DNA of 64,000 nt from positions 3,502,501-3,566,500 of the forward strand of contig NZ_JAPEPO010000001.1 of the NCBI RefSeq assembly GCF_026340095.1, in the 5' to 3' direction. Positions 1 through 11,426 of the stretch are shown one piece after another (the first letter of the stretch is position 1; the number at the start of each line of letters is the position of its first letter). The notes below the pieces were generated by a model that ran no database searches, was not told where the DNA came from, and worked only from the letters and a program-made list of their open reading frames with translations. The DNA comes from Streptomyces sp. NBC_01446 (lineage in GTDB: Bacteria; Actinomycetota; Actinomycetes; Streptomycetales; Streptomycetaceae). Position numbers and translations under genes: made by a program.

Positions 1-989
1 CGCAGGAGGGCGCCGAAGGCGGCGACCTTCGTGGCGGCCGCCATGAAGCCCGTGACCGGCGTGGGCGCGCCCTGGTAGACGTCCGGGGTCCACATGTGGA
101 ACGGCACGGCGCCGACCTTGAACAGCAGGCCCATGACGACCATGGCGACGCCGATGAGCAGCAGCGCGTCGTTCCCCATGGTGTCGGCGAGGGCCGGGTC
201 GATGTTCTGGATCGATCCGTCCACGACGTCGGCGATCGTCGCGTACGACACCGAGCCCGCGTACCCGTACAGGAGGGCGATGCCGAACAGGGTGAACGCC
301 GAGGCGAAGGCACCGAGGAGGAAGTACTTGACCGCCGCCTCCTGCGACATGAGCCGCTTGCGGCGGGCCACGGCGCACAGGAGGTAGAGCGGCAGGGAGA
401 AGACCTCCAGGGCGATGAACAGCGTCAGCAGGTCGTTCGCCGAGGGGAAGACCAGCATGCCGCCGATCGCGAAGAGCGCGAGCGGGAACACCTCGGTGGT
501 GGTGAACCCGGCCTTCACGGCGGCCTTCTCGCTGTCGCTGCCGGGGACGGACGCGGCCTGCGCGGCGAACGAGTCGACGCGGTTGCCATGGGCCTCCGGG
601 TCCAGGCGGCGCTCGGCGAAGGTGAAGATCGCGACGAGGCCGGTCAGCAGGATCACGCCCTGGAGGAACAGGGCCGGGCCGTCGACGGCGATCGCGCCCA
701 TGGCCGCGATGTGCGCCTTCGTGGTGCCGTCCCCGCCGGCCGCGAGCCCGACCACCGCGGCGAACGCGGCGGCCAGGGCGACGACGGCGAGGAACACCTG
801 GACGTAGTAGCGGGACTTGCGCGGCACGAACGCCTCGACAAGGACCCCGAGGACCGCCGCACCGATGACGATCAGGGTGGGCGACAATTGGCCGTACTCG
901 ATCTTCGGCGCGTCGATCTTCGAGATTTGTTCCTTGAGCGGCGACGTGGCCGCCGTTGTCCACAGGCTGTGGACGGCTGCTGCGCTCAC
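1..989 (-). CDS. nuoN: NADH-quinone oxidoreductase subunit N (C-terminus beyond window)
   Basis: Antiporter-like membrane subunit of respiratory complex I, helping couple quinone reduction to proton pumping. The GTG start at 989 overlaps the nuoM stop as GTGA, so it is the last translationally coupled gene visible in the operon. About 329 codons are present and the frame is still open at base 1. Long hydrophobic helices and the motifs GLLFKVGAVPFHMWTPD and YQGAPTPVTGFMAAATK, typical of the NuoN antiporter core with its lysine and histidine, are visible. Identity is clear from family motifs and position after nuoM; the C-terminal half is unseen. Confidence 0.96.
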   Translation of the reverse strand, partial: MSAAAVHSLWTTAATSPLKEQISKIDAPKIEYGQLSPTLIVIGAAVLGVLVEAFVPRKSRYYVQVFLAVVALAAAFAAVVGLAAGGDGTTKAHIAAMGAIAVDGPALFLQGVILLTGLVAIFTFAERRLDPEAHGNRVDSFAAQAASVPGSDSEKAAVKAGFTTTEVFPLALFAIGGMLVFPSANDLLTLFIALEVFSLPLYLLCAVARRKRLMSQEAAVKYFLLGAFASAFTLFGIALLYGYAGSVSYATIADVVDGSIQNIDPALADTMGNDALLLIGVAMVVMGLLFKVGAVPFHMWTPDVYQGAPTPVTGFMAAATKVAAFGALL

Positions 990-2557
990 TTGGCCGCCTC
1001 CACCGCTGGCTTCGGGTCCTTCTTGTGTACGTCGGACAGGGTCTGCTTGACCGCCGGGTTCACCAGGTCGGTGACCGGCTTCGGGTAGACGCCCAGGAAG
1101 ATCAGCGCGGCGATCAGCGGGACGACCACCGCGAGTTCACGCACCCGCAGGTCCGGCAGGGCCGAGACCTCCGGCTTCACCGGGCCCGTCATCGTCCGCT
1201 GGTAGAGGACGAGCGTGTAGAGCGCGGCGAGCACGATGCCGAAGGTCGCGATGATCCCGATCACCGGGTAGCGCGAGAACGTGCCGACCAGGACCAGGAA
1301 CTCACTCACGAAGGGCGCGAGGCCCGGCAGCGAGAGGGTCGCGAGTCCGCCGATCAGGAACGTGCCGGCGAGCACCGGCGCGACCTTCTGCACGCCTCCG
1401 TAGTCCGCGATCAGGCGCGAGCCGCGGCGCGAGATCAGGAAGCCCGCCACCAGCATCAGGGCAGCCGTCGAGATCCCGTGGTTGACCATGTAGAGCGTCG
1501 CGCCCGACTGGCCCTGGCTCGTCATCGCGAAGATGCCGAGGACGATGAACCCGAAGTGCGAGATCGACGCGTACGCCACCAGGCGCTTGATGTCCCGCTG
1601 GCCGACCGCGAGCAGCGCACCGTAGACGATGCTGATGAGGGCCAGTACGAGGATGACCGGCGTCGCCCACTTCGACGCCTCCGGGAAGAGCTGGAGGCAG
1701 AAGCGGAGCATCGCGAACGTGCCGACCTTGTCGACCACCGCCGTGATGAGGACGGCGACCGGGGCGGTGGCCTCCCCCATCGCGTTCGGCAGCCAGGTGT
1801 GCAGCGGCCACAGCGGCGCCTTCACCGCGAAGGCGAAGAAGAAGCCGAGGAAGAGCCAGCGCTCGGTGCTGGTCGCCATGTGCAGCGAACCGTTCGCCCG
1901 CGCGGCGGCGATCTCCTGGAGCGAGAAGTTCCCCGCCACTACGTAGAGACCGATCACGGCCGCCAGCATGATGAGGCCGCCGACGAGGTTGTAGAGGAGG
2001 AACTTCACGGCGGCGTACGAGCGTTGGGCCGCCGCGTTCTCGTCGCTGCCCGAGTGGGCGCGGTCTCCGAAGCCGCCGATGAGGAAGTACATCGGGATGA
2101 GCATGGCTTCGAAGAAGATGTAGAAGAGGAAGACGTCGGTGGCCTCGAAGGAGATGATCACCATCGCCTCGACGCCGAGGATCAGGGCGAAGAAGCCCTG
2201 CGTCGGCCGCCACCTCGAACTCCCGGTCTCCTGCGGGTCGGCGTCGTGCCAGCCCGCGAGGATCACGAACGGGATCAGGAGGGCGGTGAGCGCGATGAGC
2301 GCCACCGCGATGCCGTCCACCCCCAGCTCGTACCGCACCCCGAAGTCCTTGATCCAGGAGTGGGATTCGGTGAGCTGGTAGCGGTCGCCGCCGGGCTCGA
2401 AGCGCACGAGCACGACCGCGGCCAGCACGAGCGTGGCGACCGAGACGAGCAGCGCGAGCCACTTCGCCGCCGTGCGCCGCGCGGCCGGGACGGCAGCCGT
2501 GGCGATGGCTCCCACGGCGGGGAGCACCGCCGTCGCTGTCAGCAGAGGAAAGGACAT
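986..2557 (-). CDS. nuoM: NADH-quinone oxidoreductase subunit M
   Basis: Complex I antiporter-like membrane subunit, 523 residues, the usual family length, with about 14 hydrophobic segments from the first residue onward. Conserved stretches include FEATDVFLFYIFFEAMLIPMY (helix carrying the key glutamate), KAPLWPLHTWLPNAMGEA and the broken-helix region around KRLVAYASISHFGFIVLG. ATG at 2557 lies 5 nt after the nuoL stop, and the TGA overlaps the nuoN GTG. It sits within the nuoA-N operon and is presumably controlled from upstream of nuoA. Confidence 0.97.
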   Translation of the reverse strand: MSFPLLTATAVLPAVGAIATAAVPAARRTAAKWLALLVSVATLVLAAVVLVRFEPGGDRYQLTESHSWIKDFGVRYELGVDGIAVALIALTALLIPFVILAGWHDADPQETGSSRWRPTQGFFALILGVEAMVIISFEATDVFLFYIFFEAMLIPMYFLIGGFGDRAHSGSDENAAAQRSYAAVKFLLYNLVGGLIMLAAVIGLYVVAGNFSLQEIAAARANGSLHMATSTERWLFLGFFFAFAVKAPLWPLHTWLPNAMGEATAPVAVLITAVVDKVGTFAMLRFCLQLFPEASKWATPVILVLALISIVYGALLAVGQRDIKRLVAYASISHFGFIVLGIFAMTSQGQSGATLYMVNHGISTAALMLVAGFLISRRGSRLIADYGGVQKVAPVLAGTFLIGGLATLSLPGLAPFVSEFLVLVGTFSRYPVIGIIATFGIVLAALYTLVLYQRTMTGPVKPEVSALPDLRVRELAVVVPLIAALIFLGVYPKPVTDLVNPAVKQTLSDVHKKDPKPAVEAAK

Positions 2558-2562
2558 TGCTA

Positions 2563-4464
<1,902 letters not shown>

Positions 4465-4478
4465 TGTGCAGCGACCCC

Positions 4479-4778
4479 TTACAGCTTCATCAGGCTGGCG
4501 TCGTCGACCGAGGCCGAGTGGCGGGAACGGAACAGCGACACGATGATCGCGAGCCCGACCACGACCTCCGCGGCGGCGACGACCATCGTGAAGAAGGCGA
4601 TGATCTGGCCGTCGAGATTGCCGTGCATCCGGGAGAACGCGACGAACGCGAGGTTGCACGCGTTGAGCATCAGCTCGACACACATGAACAGAACGATCGC
4701 GTTCCGCCTGATGAGCACGCCGGTGGCGCCGATCGTGAACAACAGGGCGGCGAGATACAGGTAGTTGACCGGATTCAC
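4479..4778 (-). CDS. nuoK: NADH-quinone oxidoreductase subunit K
   Basis: Small complex I membrane subunit, 99 residues, with three predicted transmembrane helices. The second helix carries the conserved glutamate in FMCVELMLNACNL and the third the conserved glutamate in VVAAAEVVVGLAI, both part of the proton path in the family. The ATG overlaps the nuoJ stop as ATGA, so translation is probably coupled. Length and residue pattern match the bacterial family well. Confidence 0.97.
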   Translation of the reverse strand: MNPVNYLYLAALLFTIGATGVLIRRNAIVLFMCVELMLNACNLAFVAFSRMHGNLDGQIIAFFTMVVAAAEVVVGLAIIVSLFRSRHSASVDDASLMKL

Positions 4779-5599
4779 TTCGACGCCTCCTCGGTCCGCT
4801 CAAGGCGCTCGGCCGCGCGCTGCTCCAGGGCCTTCAGGTCACCGAGTGCCTCGTCCGACACGTCGCGGATCTGGCCGCGCTCGCGCAGCGTCTGCATGAC
4901 CGTGAGCTCCGACGGGGTGCCGTCGGGGAGCAGGCCCGCGATGTCGACCGCGTTGTGCCGGGCGTAGACACCCGGGGCGGGCAGCGGCGGCAGGTGCTTG
5001 CCCTCGCGCACACGCTGCTCGGCCAGCTCCCGCTGCGTCCTCGCCCGCTCGACGCGCTCGCGGTGCGTGAGGACCATGGCTCCGAGGGTGGCCGTGATCA
5101 GCAGGGCGCCGGTGATCTCGAAGGCGAAGACGTACTTCGTGAAGAGGAGGGCGGCGAGCCCTTCCACGTTCCCCCCGGCGTTCGCCTTGCCCAGTCCGAT
5201 GAACTGGTGGAGCGAGGCGTTCCCGATGCCCACGAGGAGCAGGATCCCGAAGCCGAGTCCGCACAGCAGGGCCAGCCAGCGCTGCCCCTTGATGGTCTCC
5301 TTCAGGGAGTCCGCCGCGGTGACGCCGACGAGCATGACCACGAAGAGGAACAGCATCATGATCGCGCCGGTGTAGACGATGATCTGGACGACGCCCAGGA
5401 AGTACGCGCCGTTGGCCAGGTAGAAGATGGCCAGGATGATCATGGTCCCGGCGAGGCACAGCGCGCTGTGCACCGCCTTCTTCATCAGGATCGTGCACAG
5501 GGCGCCGATGACGGCGACCGTGCCGAGGACCCAGAACTGGAAGGCCTCACCGGTGGAGGTGCCCGCAGAAAGAGTGGCTGCGGCGGCGAGCTGGCTCAT
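4775..5599 (-). CDS. nuoJ: NADH-quinone oxidoreductase subunit J
   Basis: Complex I membrane subunit, 274 residues. The start at 5599 (MSQLAAAATL) was chosen because it overlaps the nuoI stop as ATGA; the open frame continues upstream but reads as a nuoI shadow. Five hydrophobic helices fill roughly residues 20-190, with the typical GVVQIIVYTGAIMMLFLFVVML helix 3 containing the conserved glycine and tyrosine. The charged C-terminal 85 or so residues are longer than in E. coli NuoJ and look like a cytosolic tail, as is usual in actinomycetes. Confidence 0.96.
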   Translation of the reverse strand: MSQLAAAATLSAGTSTGEAFQFWVLGTVAVIGALCTILMKKAVHSALCLAGTMIILAIFYLANGAYFLGVVQIIVYTGAIMMLFLFVVMLVGVTAADSLKETIKGQRWLALLCGLGFGILLLVGIGNASLHQFIGLGKANAGGNVEGLAALLFTKYVFAFEITGALLITATLGAMVLTHRERVERARTQRELAEQRVREGKHLPPLPAPGVYARHNAVDIAGLLPDGTPSELTVMQTLRERGQIRDVSDEALGDLKALEQRAAERLERTEEASK

Positions 5600-6207
5600 G
5601 CCTCCGCCCCCTCGGGTTCGGGCTTCTCGCCCTTGGAGACGGCGACCTGACGCACCGTGCCGGGTGCGGCCTCCGTCACCAGACCCCGGTAGTAGTCCTG
5701 CTCGTCCGTGCCGGGGAAGATCGAGTGGGGCGATTCGACCATGCCCTCCTCGAGCCCGGCGAGCAGCTGCTCCTTGGTGTAGATCAGGTTCTCGCGGCTG
5801 CTGTCGGCGAGCTCGAACTCGTTCGTCATCGTCAGCGCGCGCGTGGGGCACGCCTCGATGCACAGGCCGCACAGGATGCAGCGGGCGTAGTTGATCTGGT
5901 AGACGCGGCCGTACCGCTCGCCCGGCGAGTAGCGCTCCTCGTCGGTGTTGTCCGCGCCCTCCACGTAGATGGCGTCCGCGGGACAGGCCCAGGCGCACAA
6001 CTCGCAGCCGATGCACTTCTCCAGGCCGTCCGGATGACGGTTGAGCTGGTGCCGGCCGTGGAAGCGCGGGGCCGTGGTCTTGGGCTGCTCCGGGTACTGC
6101 TCCGTCAGCCGCTTCTTGAACATGGCCTTGAAGGTCACGCCGAAGCCGGCCACGGGATTCTGGAAGCCGGGCTTGGTCTGCCCGCCCTCCGTCGACTCCT
6201 CAGCCAT
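5596..6207 (-). CDS. nuoI: NADH-quinone oxidoreductase subunit I (two 4Fe-4S ferredoxin)
   Basis: Peripheral-arm ferredoxin subunit, 203 residues, carrying clusters N6a and N6b that pass electrons toward NuoB. Both motifs are intact: CIGCELCAWACP near residue 65 and CILCGLCIEACP near residue 108. The start at 6207 is set by an excellent ribosome site (AAAGGAGG) 6 nt upstream; it overlaps the nuoH 3' end by 8 bp. The stop overlaps the nuoJ ATG. Confidence 0.97.
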   Translation of the reverse strand: MAEESTEGGQTKPGFQNPVAGFGVTFKAMFKKRLTEQYPEQPKTTAPRFHGRHQLNRHPDGLEKCIGCELCAWACPADAIYVEGADNTDEERYSPGERYGRVYQINYARCILCGLCIEACPTRALTMTNEFELADSSRENLIYTKEQLLAGLEEGMVESPHSIFPGTDEQDYYRGLVTEAAPGTVRQVAVSKGEKPEPEGAEA

Positions 6208-7582
6208 GGGACGCCTCCTTTCCGTCACTGGGACCCTCACCGGTTCCGTCACCGGCAGTATCCGGTCCGCCACTGACAATCAACTCCCGCTCCCCGCGCG
6301 GGCGTCGGCGCGGGACGGCCGGCGGGGTCTGGCCGGGCAGCGGCGGAACCGGGAAGCCGCCTGCCATCGGGTCGAAGGCCGCGGCCTGTTCGGCCGCCTC
6401 CCGCGCCTCGCGTTCCTTGCCGCCGCGGTCCCTGAAGATGTCGACGAGGAACGAGAGCAGCAGGAGGGCGAGGACACCGCCGCCCACGTACAGGGCGATG
6501 GAGGCGAAGTCGTAGTTCTCGTTCCGCAGGGTCCGAACGGTGGCGACGAGCATCAGCCAGACCACGGAGACCGGGATGAGAACCTTCCAGCCGAGCTTCA
6601 TCAGCTGGTCGTAGCGCACGCGCGGGAGCGTGCCGCGCAGCCAGATGAAGAAGAACAGCAGCAGCTGGACCTTGATGACGAACCAGAGCATCGGCCACCA
6701 GCCGTGGTTCGCACCCTCCCAGAAGGTGGACACCGGCCACGGGGCCCGCCAGCCGCCCAGGAAGAGCGTCACCGACACGGCCGAGACCGTCACCATGTTC
6801 ACGTACTCGGCGAGCATGAACAGCGCGAACTTGATCGACGAGTACTCGGTGTTGAAGCCGCCGACTAGGTCGCCCTCGGACTCCGGCATGTCGAACGGCG
6901 CGCGGTTCGTCTCGCCGATCATCGTCACGATGTAGATGAGGAACGAGACCGGCAGGAGCACGATGTACCAGCGGTCGTGCTGCTGGGCGACGATCTCCGA
7001 GGTGGACATCGACCCGGAGTAGAGGAACACCGAGGCGAAGGCCGCGCCCATCGCGATCTCGTACGAGATCATCTGGGCGCAGGATCGCAGACCACCCAGC
7101 AAGGGGTAGGTCGATCCGGAACTCCAACCCGCGAGCACGATCCCGTAGATGCCGACCGAGGCGACCGCGAGGATGTAGAGCATCGCGATCGGCAGGTCGG
7201 TGAGCTGCATCGTCGTGCGCTGGCCGAAGATCGAGACCTCGTTGCCGGAGGGCCCGAAGGGGATCACGGCGATCGCCATGAAGGCCGGGATCGCGGCGAC
7301 GACCGGCGCCAGGATGTAGACCACCTTGTCGGCGCGCTTGACGACGACGTCTTCCTTCAGCATCAGCTTGATGCCGTCGGCGAGCGACTGGAGCATGCCC
7401 CAGGGGCCGTGCCGGTTGGGGCCGATGCGCAGCTGCATCCAGGCGACGACCTTGCGCTCCCACACGATGGAGAAGAGCACGGTCACCATCAGGAAGGCGA
7501 AGCAGAAGACCGCCTTGACCGCGACCAGCCACCAGGGATCGCGGCCGAACAACGAGAGGTCTTCGAGAGCGAGCGGGATCAT
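6200..7582 (-). CDS. nuoH: NADH-quinone oxidoreductase subunit H
   Basis: Membrane subunit forming the quinone-access chamber of complex I with NuoB and NuoD, 460 residues. ATG at 7582 has AAGGAGG upstream and overlaps the nuoG stop as ATGA. The signature GETNRAPFDMPESEGDLVGGF and the adjacent NTEYSSIKFALF, including the conserved acidic loop, are present, with eight or more hydrophobic helices. The C-terminal 70 residues after the last helix are charged then proline-rich (around FPVPPLPGQTPPAVPRRRP), an actinomycete-type extension. Confidence 0.97.
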   Translation of the reverse strand: MIPLALEDLSLFGRDPWWLVAVKAVFCFAFLMVTVLFSIVWERKVVAWMQLRIGPNRHGPWGMLQSLADGIKLMLKEDVVVKRADKVVYILAPVVAAIPAFMAIAVIPFGPSGNEVSIFGQRTTMQLTDLPIAMLYILAVASVGIYGIVLAGWSSGSTYPLLGGLRSCAQMISYEIAMGAAFASVFLYSGSMSTSEIVAQQHDRWYIVLLPVSFLIYIVTMIGETNRAPFDMPESEGDLVGGFNTEYSSIKFALFMLAEYVNMVTVSAVSVTLFLGGWRAPWPVSTFWEGANHGWWPMLWFVIKVQLLLFFFIWLRGTLPRVRYDQLMKLGWKVLIPVSVVWLMLVATVRTLRNENYDFASIALYVGGGVLALLLLSFLVDIFRDRGGKEREAREAAEQAAAFDPMAGGFPVPPLPGQTPPAVPRRRPRGERELIVSGGPDTAGDGTGEGPSDGKEASHG

Positions 7583-10077
7583 GACTGCACCTCCTTGGCC
7601 TCGTCGATGCCCGCGGGACCGATCCGGACGAGCGTGCCGGGAACGGCCCCCGTGTCGGAGGCCACGCCCCCGCCGGTGGAGTTCAGCGGAAGCCACACGA
7701 CGCGGTCCGGCATCTCCGTGACCTGGAGCGGGAGTTGAGTCGTCCCCGCAGGTCCCGTGACGGCGAGCACGTCGCCGTCCTTGACGCCCGCCTCGGCGGC
7801 CGTGGCGGCCGACACACGCGCGCGTGCCGCGTGCCGTGTGCCGGCGAGCGCGTCGTCGCCCTCCTGGAGGCGGCCCTGGTCGAGCAGCAGCCGGTGCCCC
7901 GCGAGGACGGCCTCACCGGACGCGGGCCGCGGCAGCTGCGTGGCCGACTCCAGCGAGTCCGTCGCACGGGGCCCGCTCCAGCCGCCGAGGCGGTCGAGCT
8001 CCCCCCGCGCGGCCCGCAGGTCCGGCAGGCCCAGCTGTACGTCCATGGCGTCCGCGAGCATCTGGAGGACCCGCGCGTCTGCGGGCGCCACGGAGCGCGT
8101 CATCTGGTCGGGCTTGAGCGCGGCCTCGAAGAGGCGCGCCCGGCCTTCCCAGTTGAGGAACGTGCCCGCCTTCTCGGCGACGGCGGCGACGGGAAGCACG
8201 ACGTCCGCGTGGTCGGTGACCTCGCTGGGACGCTGCTCCAGGGAGACGACGAACGCCACCTCGTGCAGTGCTTCACGCGCGCGTGCCGGGTCCGGCAGGT
8301 CCGCGACCTCGACACCGGCGACGACCAGGGCCCGCAGCTCACCGCCCGCGGCGGCCTCCACGATCTGGCCCGTGTCGCGCCCGTAGCGGTGCGGGAGTTC
8401 GGACACTCCCCAGGCGGCTGCGACCTCTTCCCGCGCGCGCGGGTCGGTGGCCGGGCGTCCGCCCGGAAGCAACGACGGCAGCGCGCCCGCCTCGATCGCG
8501 CCGCGCTCCCCGGCCCGGCGCGGAATCCACACCAGCTGGGCGCCGGTCGCCGTGGCGGCCCGTACGACGGCCGTCAGGGCGCCCGGCACGGCCGCGAGCC
8601 GCTCGCCGACGACGATGACGGCACCCTCGGCGCGCAGCGCCTGGGACGCCTCGGCGCCGCCGTCCTCCAGGCCGAAGCCGGAGGCGAGCGCGTCGAGCCA
8701 CTCGGTCTCGGTGCCCGGAGCGGCCGGCAGCAGCGTGCCGCCCGCCTTCTCCAGGCCCCGGGTCGCGAACGGGGCGAGCCCGAACGTCCGCTGGCCGTGC
8801 CCGCGCCACGCCTTGCGCAGCTTCAGGAAGACGCCGGGCGCCTCCTCCTCGGCCTCGATCCCGACGAGGAGTACGGCGGGCGCCTTCTCCAGAGACGTGT
8901 ACGTGACCCCGACACCGTCGAGGTCACGCCCGCGTCCCGCGACCCGCGCCGCGAGGAAGTCGGCCTCCTCGCTGCTGTGCACGCGCGCGCGGAAGTCGAT
9001 GTCGTTCGTGTCGAGCGCCACGCGCGCGAACTTGCTGTACGCGTACGCGTCCTCGACGGTGAGCCGGCCACCGGCGAGGACCCCGGCGCGCCCGCGCGCC
9101 GAGGTGAGTCCCCGGGCGGCGATGTCCAGGGCCTCGGGCCAGGAAGCGGGCTCCAGAACGCCCTCCGCATTGCGGACGAGAGGCGTCGTCAGCCGGTCGG
9201 GCTTCTGCGCGTACCGGAACCCGAAGCGGCCCTTGTCGCAGACCCACTCCTCATTGACCTCGGGGTCCGGCGACGCGAGGCGCCGCATGACCTTGCCGCG
9301 CCGGTGATCCGTGCGGGTCGCGCAGCCGCCCGCGCAGTGCTCGCACACGCTGTGCGAGGACACGAGGTCGAAGGGCCGGGAGCGGAACCGGTACGCCGCC
9401 GAGGTCAGCGCGCCGACCGGACAGATCTGGATGGTGTTCCCGGAGAAGTACGACTCGAAGGGGTCGCCCTCACCGGTGCCGACCTGCTGGAGCGCGCCGC
9501 GCTCGAGCATCTCGATCATCGGGTCACCGGCGATCTGGTTGCTGAACCGCGTGCAGCGGGCACAGAGCACGCACCGCTCACGGTCGAGCAGGACCTGGGT
9601 CGAGATCGGGACCGGCTTCTCGAACGTCCGCTTCTTCCCGTCGAAGCGGGAGTCGGACTGGCCGTGCGACATGGCCTGGTTCTGCAGCGGGCACTCGCCG
9701 CCCTTGTCGCAGACCGGGCAGTCCAGCGGGTGGTTGATGAGGAGCAGCTCCATCACACCGCGCTGCGCCTTCTCGGCGACGGGCGAGCTGAGCTGGCTCT
9801 TGACCACCATGCCGTCGGTGCAGGTGATGGTGCAGGACGCCATCGGCTTGCGCTGGCCCTCGACCTCGACGATGCACTGACGGCAGGCGCCGGCCGGGTC
9901 GAGCAGGGGGTGGTCGCAGAAGCGGGGGATCTCGATGCCGAGCTGTTCGGCGGCGCGGATGACCAGGGTGCCCTTGGGCACGCTGATCCCGATGCCGTCG
10001 ATCGTCAGCGAGACGAGATCTTCCGGCGGCACCGCCGCCTCACCGCCCCCGGAGGGAGCGCCTGTGGTTACCGTCAT
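7579..10077 (-). CDS. nuoG: NADH-quinone oxidoreductase subunit G
   Basis: Large iron-sulfur subunit of the NADH arm, 832 residues. Cysteine sets in order: 2Fe-2S ligands CDHPLLDPAGACRQC near residue 55, CPVCDKGGECPLQ near 125, CVLCARCTRFSN near 165 and the N7 set CEHCAGGCATRTD with a following WVC near 255-300. A molybdopterin-oxidoreductase-like domain without visible cofactor role follows. ATG at 10077 has GGAGGTG upstream and overlaps the nuoF stop (ATGA). N7 ligands are retained, as in E. coli and Thermus. Confidence 0.97.
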   Translation of the reverse strand: MTVTTGAPSGGGEAAVPPEDLVSLTIDGIGISVPKGTLVIRAAEQLGIEIPRFCDHPLLDPAGACRQCIVEVEGQRKPMASCTITCTDGMVVKSQLSSPVAEKAQRGVMELLLINHPLDCPVCDKGGECPLQNQAMSHGQSDSRFDGKKRTFEKPVPISTQVLLDRERCVLCARCTRFSNQIAGDPMIEMLERGALQQVGTGEGDPFESYFSGNTIQICPVGALTSAAYRFRSRPFDLVSSHSVCEHCAGGCATRTDHRRGKVMRRLASPDPEVNEEWVCDKGRFGFRYAQKPDRLTTPLVRNAEGVLEPASWPEALDIAARGLTSARGRAGVLAGGRLTVEDAYAYSKFARVALDTNDIDFRARVHSSEEADFLAARVAGRGRDLDGVGVTYTSLEKAPAVLLVGIEAEEEAPGVFLKLRKAWRGHGQRTFGLAPFATRGLEKAGGTLLPAAPGTETEWLDALASGFGLEDGGAEASQALRAEGAVIVVGERLAAVPGALTAVVRAATATGAQLVWIPRRAGERGAIEAGALPSLLPGGRPATDPRAREEVAAAWGVSELPHRYGRDTGQIVEAAAGGELRALVVAGVEVADLPDPARAREALHEVAFVVSLEQRPSEVTDHADVVLPVAAVAEKAGTFLNWEGRARLFEAALKPDQMTRSVAPADARVLQMLADAMDVQLGLPDLRAARGELDRLGGWSGPRATDSLESATQLPRPASGEAVLAGHRLLLDQGRLQEGDDALAGTRHAARARVSAATAAEAGVKDGDVLAVTGPAGTTQLPLQVTEMPDRVVWLPLNSTGGGVASDTGAVPGTLVRIGPAGIDEAKEVQS

Positions 10078-11426
10078 GCGTTCACCTCCGTGCGCTGGTC
10101 CGCCCAAGCGGTCGACTTGGCGGGGTCGAAGGGGCAGCCCTTGCCCGTGATGTGCTGCTCGTACTCCTCGCGGAAGTACTTGAGCGAGGAGAAGATCGGG
10201 GACGCGGCGCCGTCGCCGAGCGCGCAGAACGACTTGCCGTTGATGTTGTCGGCGATGTCGTTCAGCTTGTCGAGGTCGGTCATCGAGCCCTTGCCGGCCT
10301 CGATGTCGCGCAGCAACTGCACGAGCCAGTACGTCCCTTCACGGCACGGTGTGCACTTGCCGCAGGACTCGTGGGCGTAGAACTCGGTCCAGCGGGTGAC
10401 CGCCCGCACGACGCAGGTCGTCTCGTCGAAGCACTGGAGCGCCTTCGTGCCGAGCATGGATCCCGCGGCGCCGACGCCCTCGTAGTCGAGGGGCACGTCG
10501 AGGTGTTCGTCGGTGAACATCGGGGTCGAACTGCCCCCGGGAGTCCAGAACTTGAGGCGGTGGCCCGGACGCATGCCGCCGCTCATGTCGAGGAGCTGGC
10601 GCAGCGTGATGCCGAGCGGCGCCTCGTACTGGCCGGGGTTGGTGACGTGCCCGCTGAGCGAGTACAGCGTGAAGCCCGGGGACTTCTCGCTGCCCATCGA
10701 CTTGAACCAGTCCTTGCCGCGATTCAGGATCGCGGGAACCGACGCGATGGACTCGACGTTGTTGACAACAGTGGGGCACGCGTAGAGCCCCGCGACCGCG
10801 GGGAAGGGGGGACGGAGCCGCGGCTGGCCACGGCGGCCTTCCAGCGAGTCGAGCAGTGCGGTCTCCTCGCCACAGATGTACGCGCCCGCGCCCGCGTGCA
10901 CCGTGAGTTCGAGGTTCAGCCCACTGCCCAGCACGTTCTCGCCGAGGTAGCCCGCCGCGTAGGCCTCCCGTACGGCCTCGTGGAGCCGTCGCAGTACGGG
11001 GACGACCTCGCCCCGCAGGTAGATGAAGGCATGCGAAGAGCGGATCGCGTAGCACGCGATCACGATCCCCTCGATGAGGGAATGCGGGTTCGCGAAGAGG
11101 AGCGGGATGTCCTTGCAGGTCCCCGGCTCCGACTCGTCGGCGTTGACAACTAGATAGTGCGGTTTGCCGTCGCCCTGCGGAATGAACTGCCACTTCATTC
11201 CGGTGGGGAAGCCCGCGCCACCGCGGCCTCGCAGGCCGGAGTCCTTCACATAGGCGATCAGGTCGTCCGGCGACATGGCGAGGGCCTTGCGCAGACCCTC
11301 GTAGCCGTCGTGCCGCCGGTAGACGTCCAGGGACCAGGACTTGTCCTCGTCCCAGAACGCCGAAAGTACCGGCGCGAGCAGCTTCTCGGGGCTGGTGTCG
11401 TTGTCGATCTCGGCTGCCAAGGTCAT
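10074..11426 (-). CDS. nuoF: NADH-quinone oxidoreductase subunit F (NADH/FMN)
   Basis: NADH- and FMN-binding entry subunit of complex I, 450 residues. Seen: the nucleotide/FMN region GRGGAGFPTGMKW near residue 65, FMN-loop NADESEPGTCKD near 95, the acidic AGAYICGEETALLDSLEG near 175 and the N3 cluster motif ESCGKCTPCREG near 355. The start at 11426 shares one base with the nuoE stop (TGATG). Position between nuoE and nuoG is canonical. Confidence 0.97.
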   Translation of the reverse strand: MTLAAEIDNDTSPEKLLAPVLSAFWDEDKSWSLDVYRRHDGYEGLRKALAMSPDDLIAYVKDSGLRGRGGAGFPTGMKWQFIPQGDGKPHYLVVNADESEPGTCKDIPLLFANPHSLIEGIVIACYAIRSSHAFIYLRGEVVPVLRRLHEAVREAYAAGYLGENVLGSGLNLELTVHAGAGAYICGEETALLDSLEGRRGQPRLRPPFPAVAGLYACPTVVNNVESIASVPAILNRGKDWFKSMGSEKSPGFTLYSLSGHVTNPGQYEAPLGITLRQLLDMSGGMRPGHRLKFWTPGGSSTPMFTDEHLDVPLDYEGVGAAGSMLGTKALQCFDETTCVVRAVTRWTEFYAHESCGKCTPCREGTYWLVQLLRDIEAGKGSMTDLDKLNDIADNINGKSFCALGDGAASPIFSSLKYFREEYEQHITGKGCPFDPAKSTAWADQRTEVNA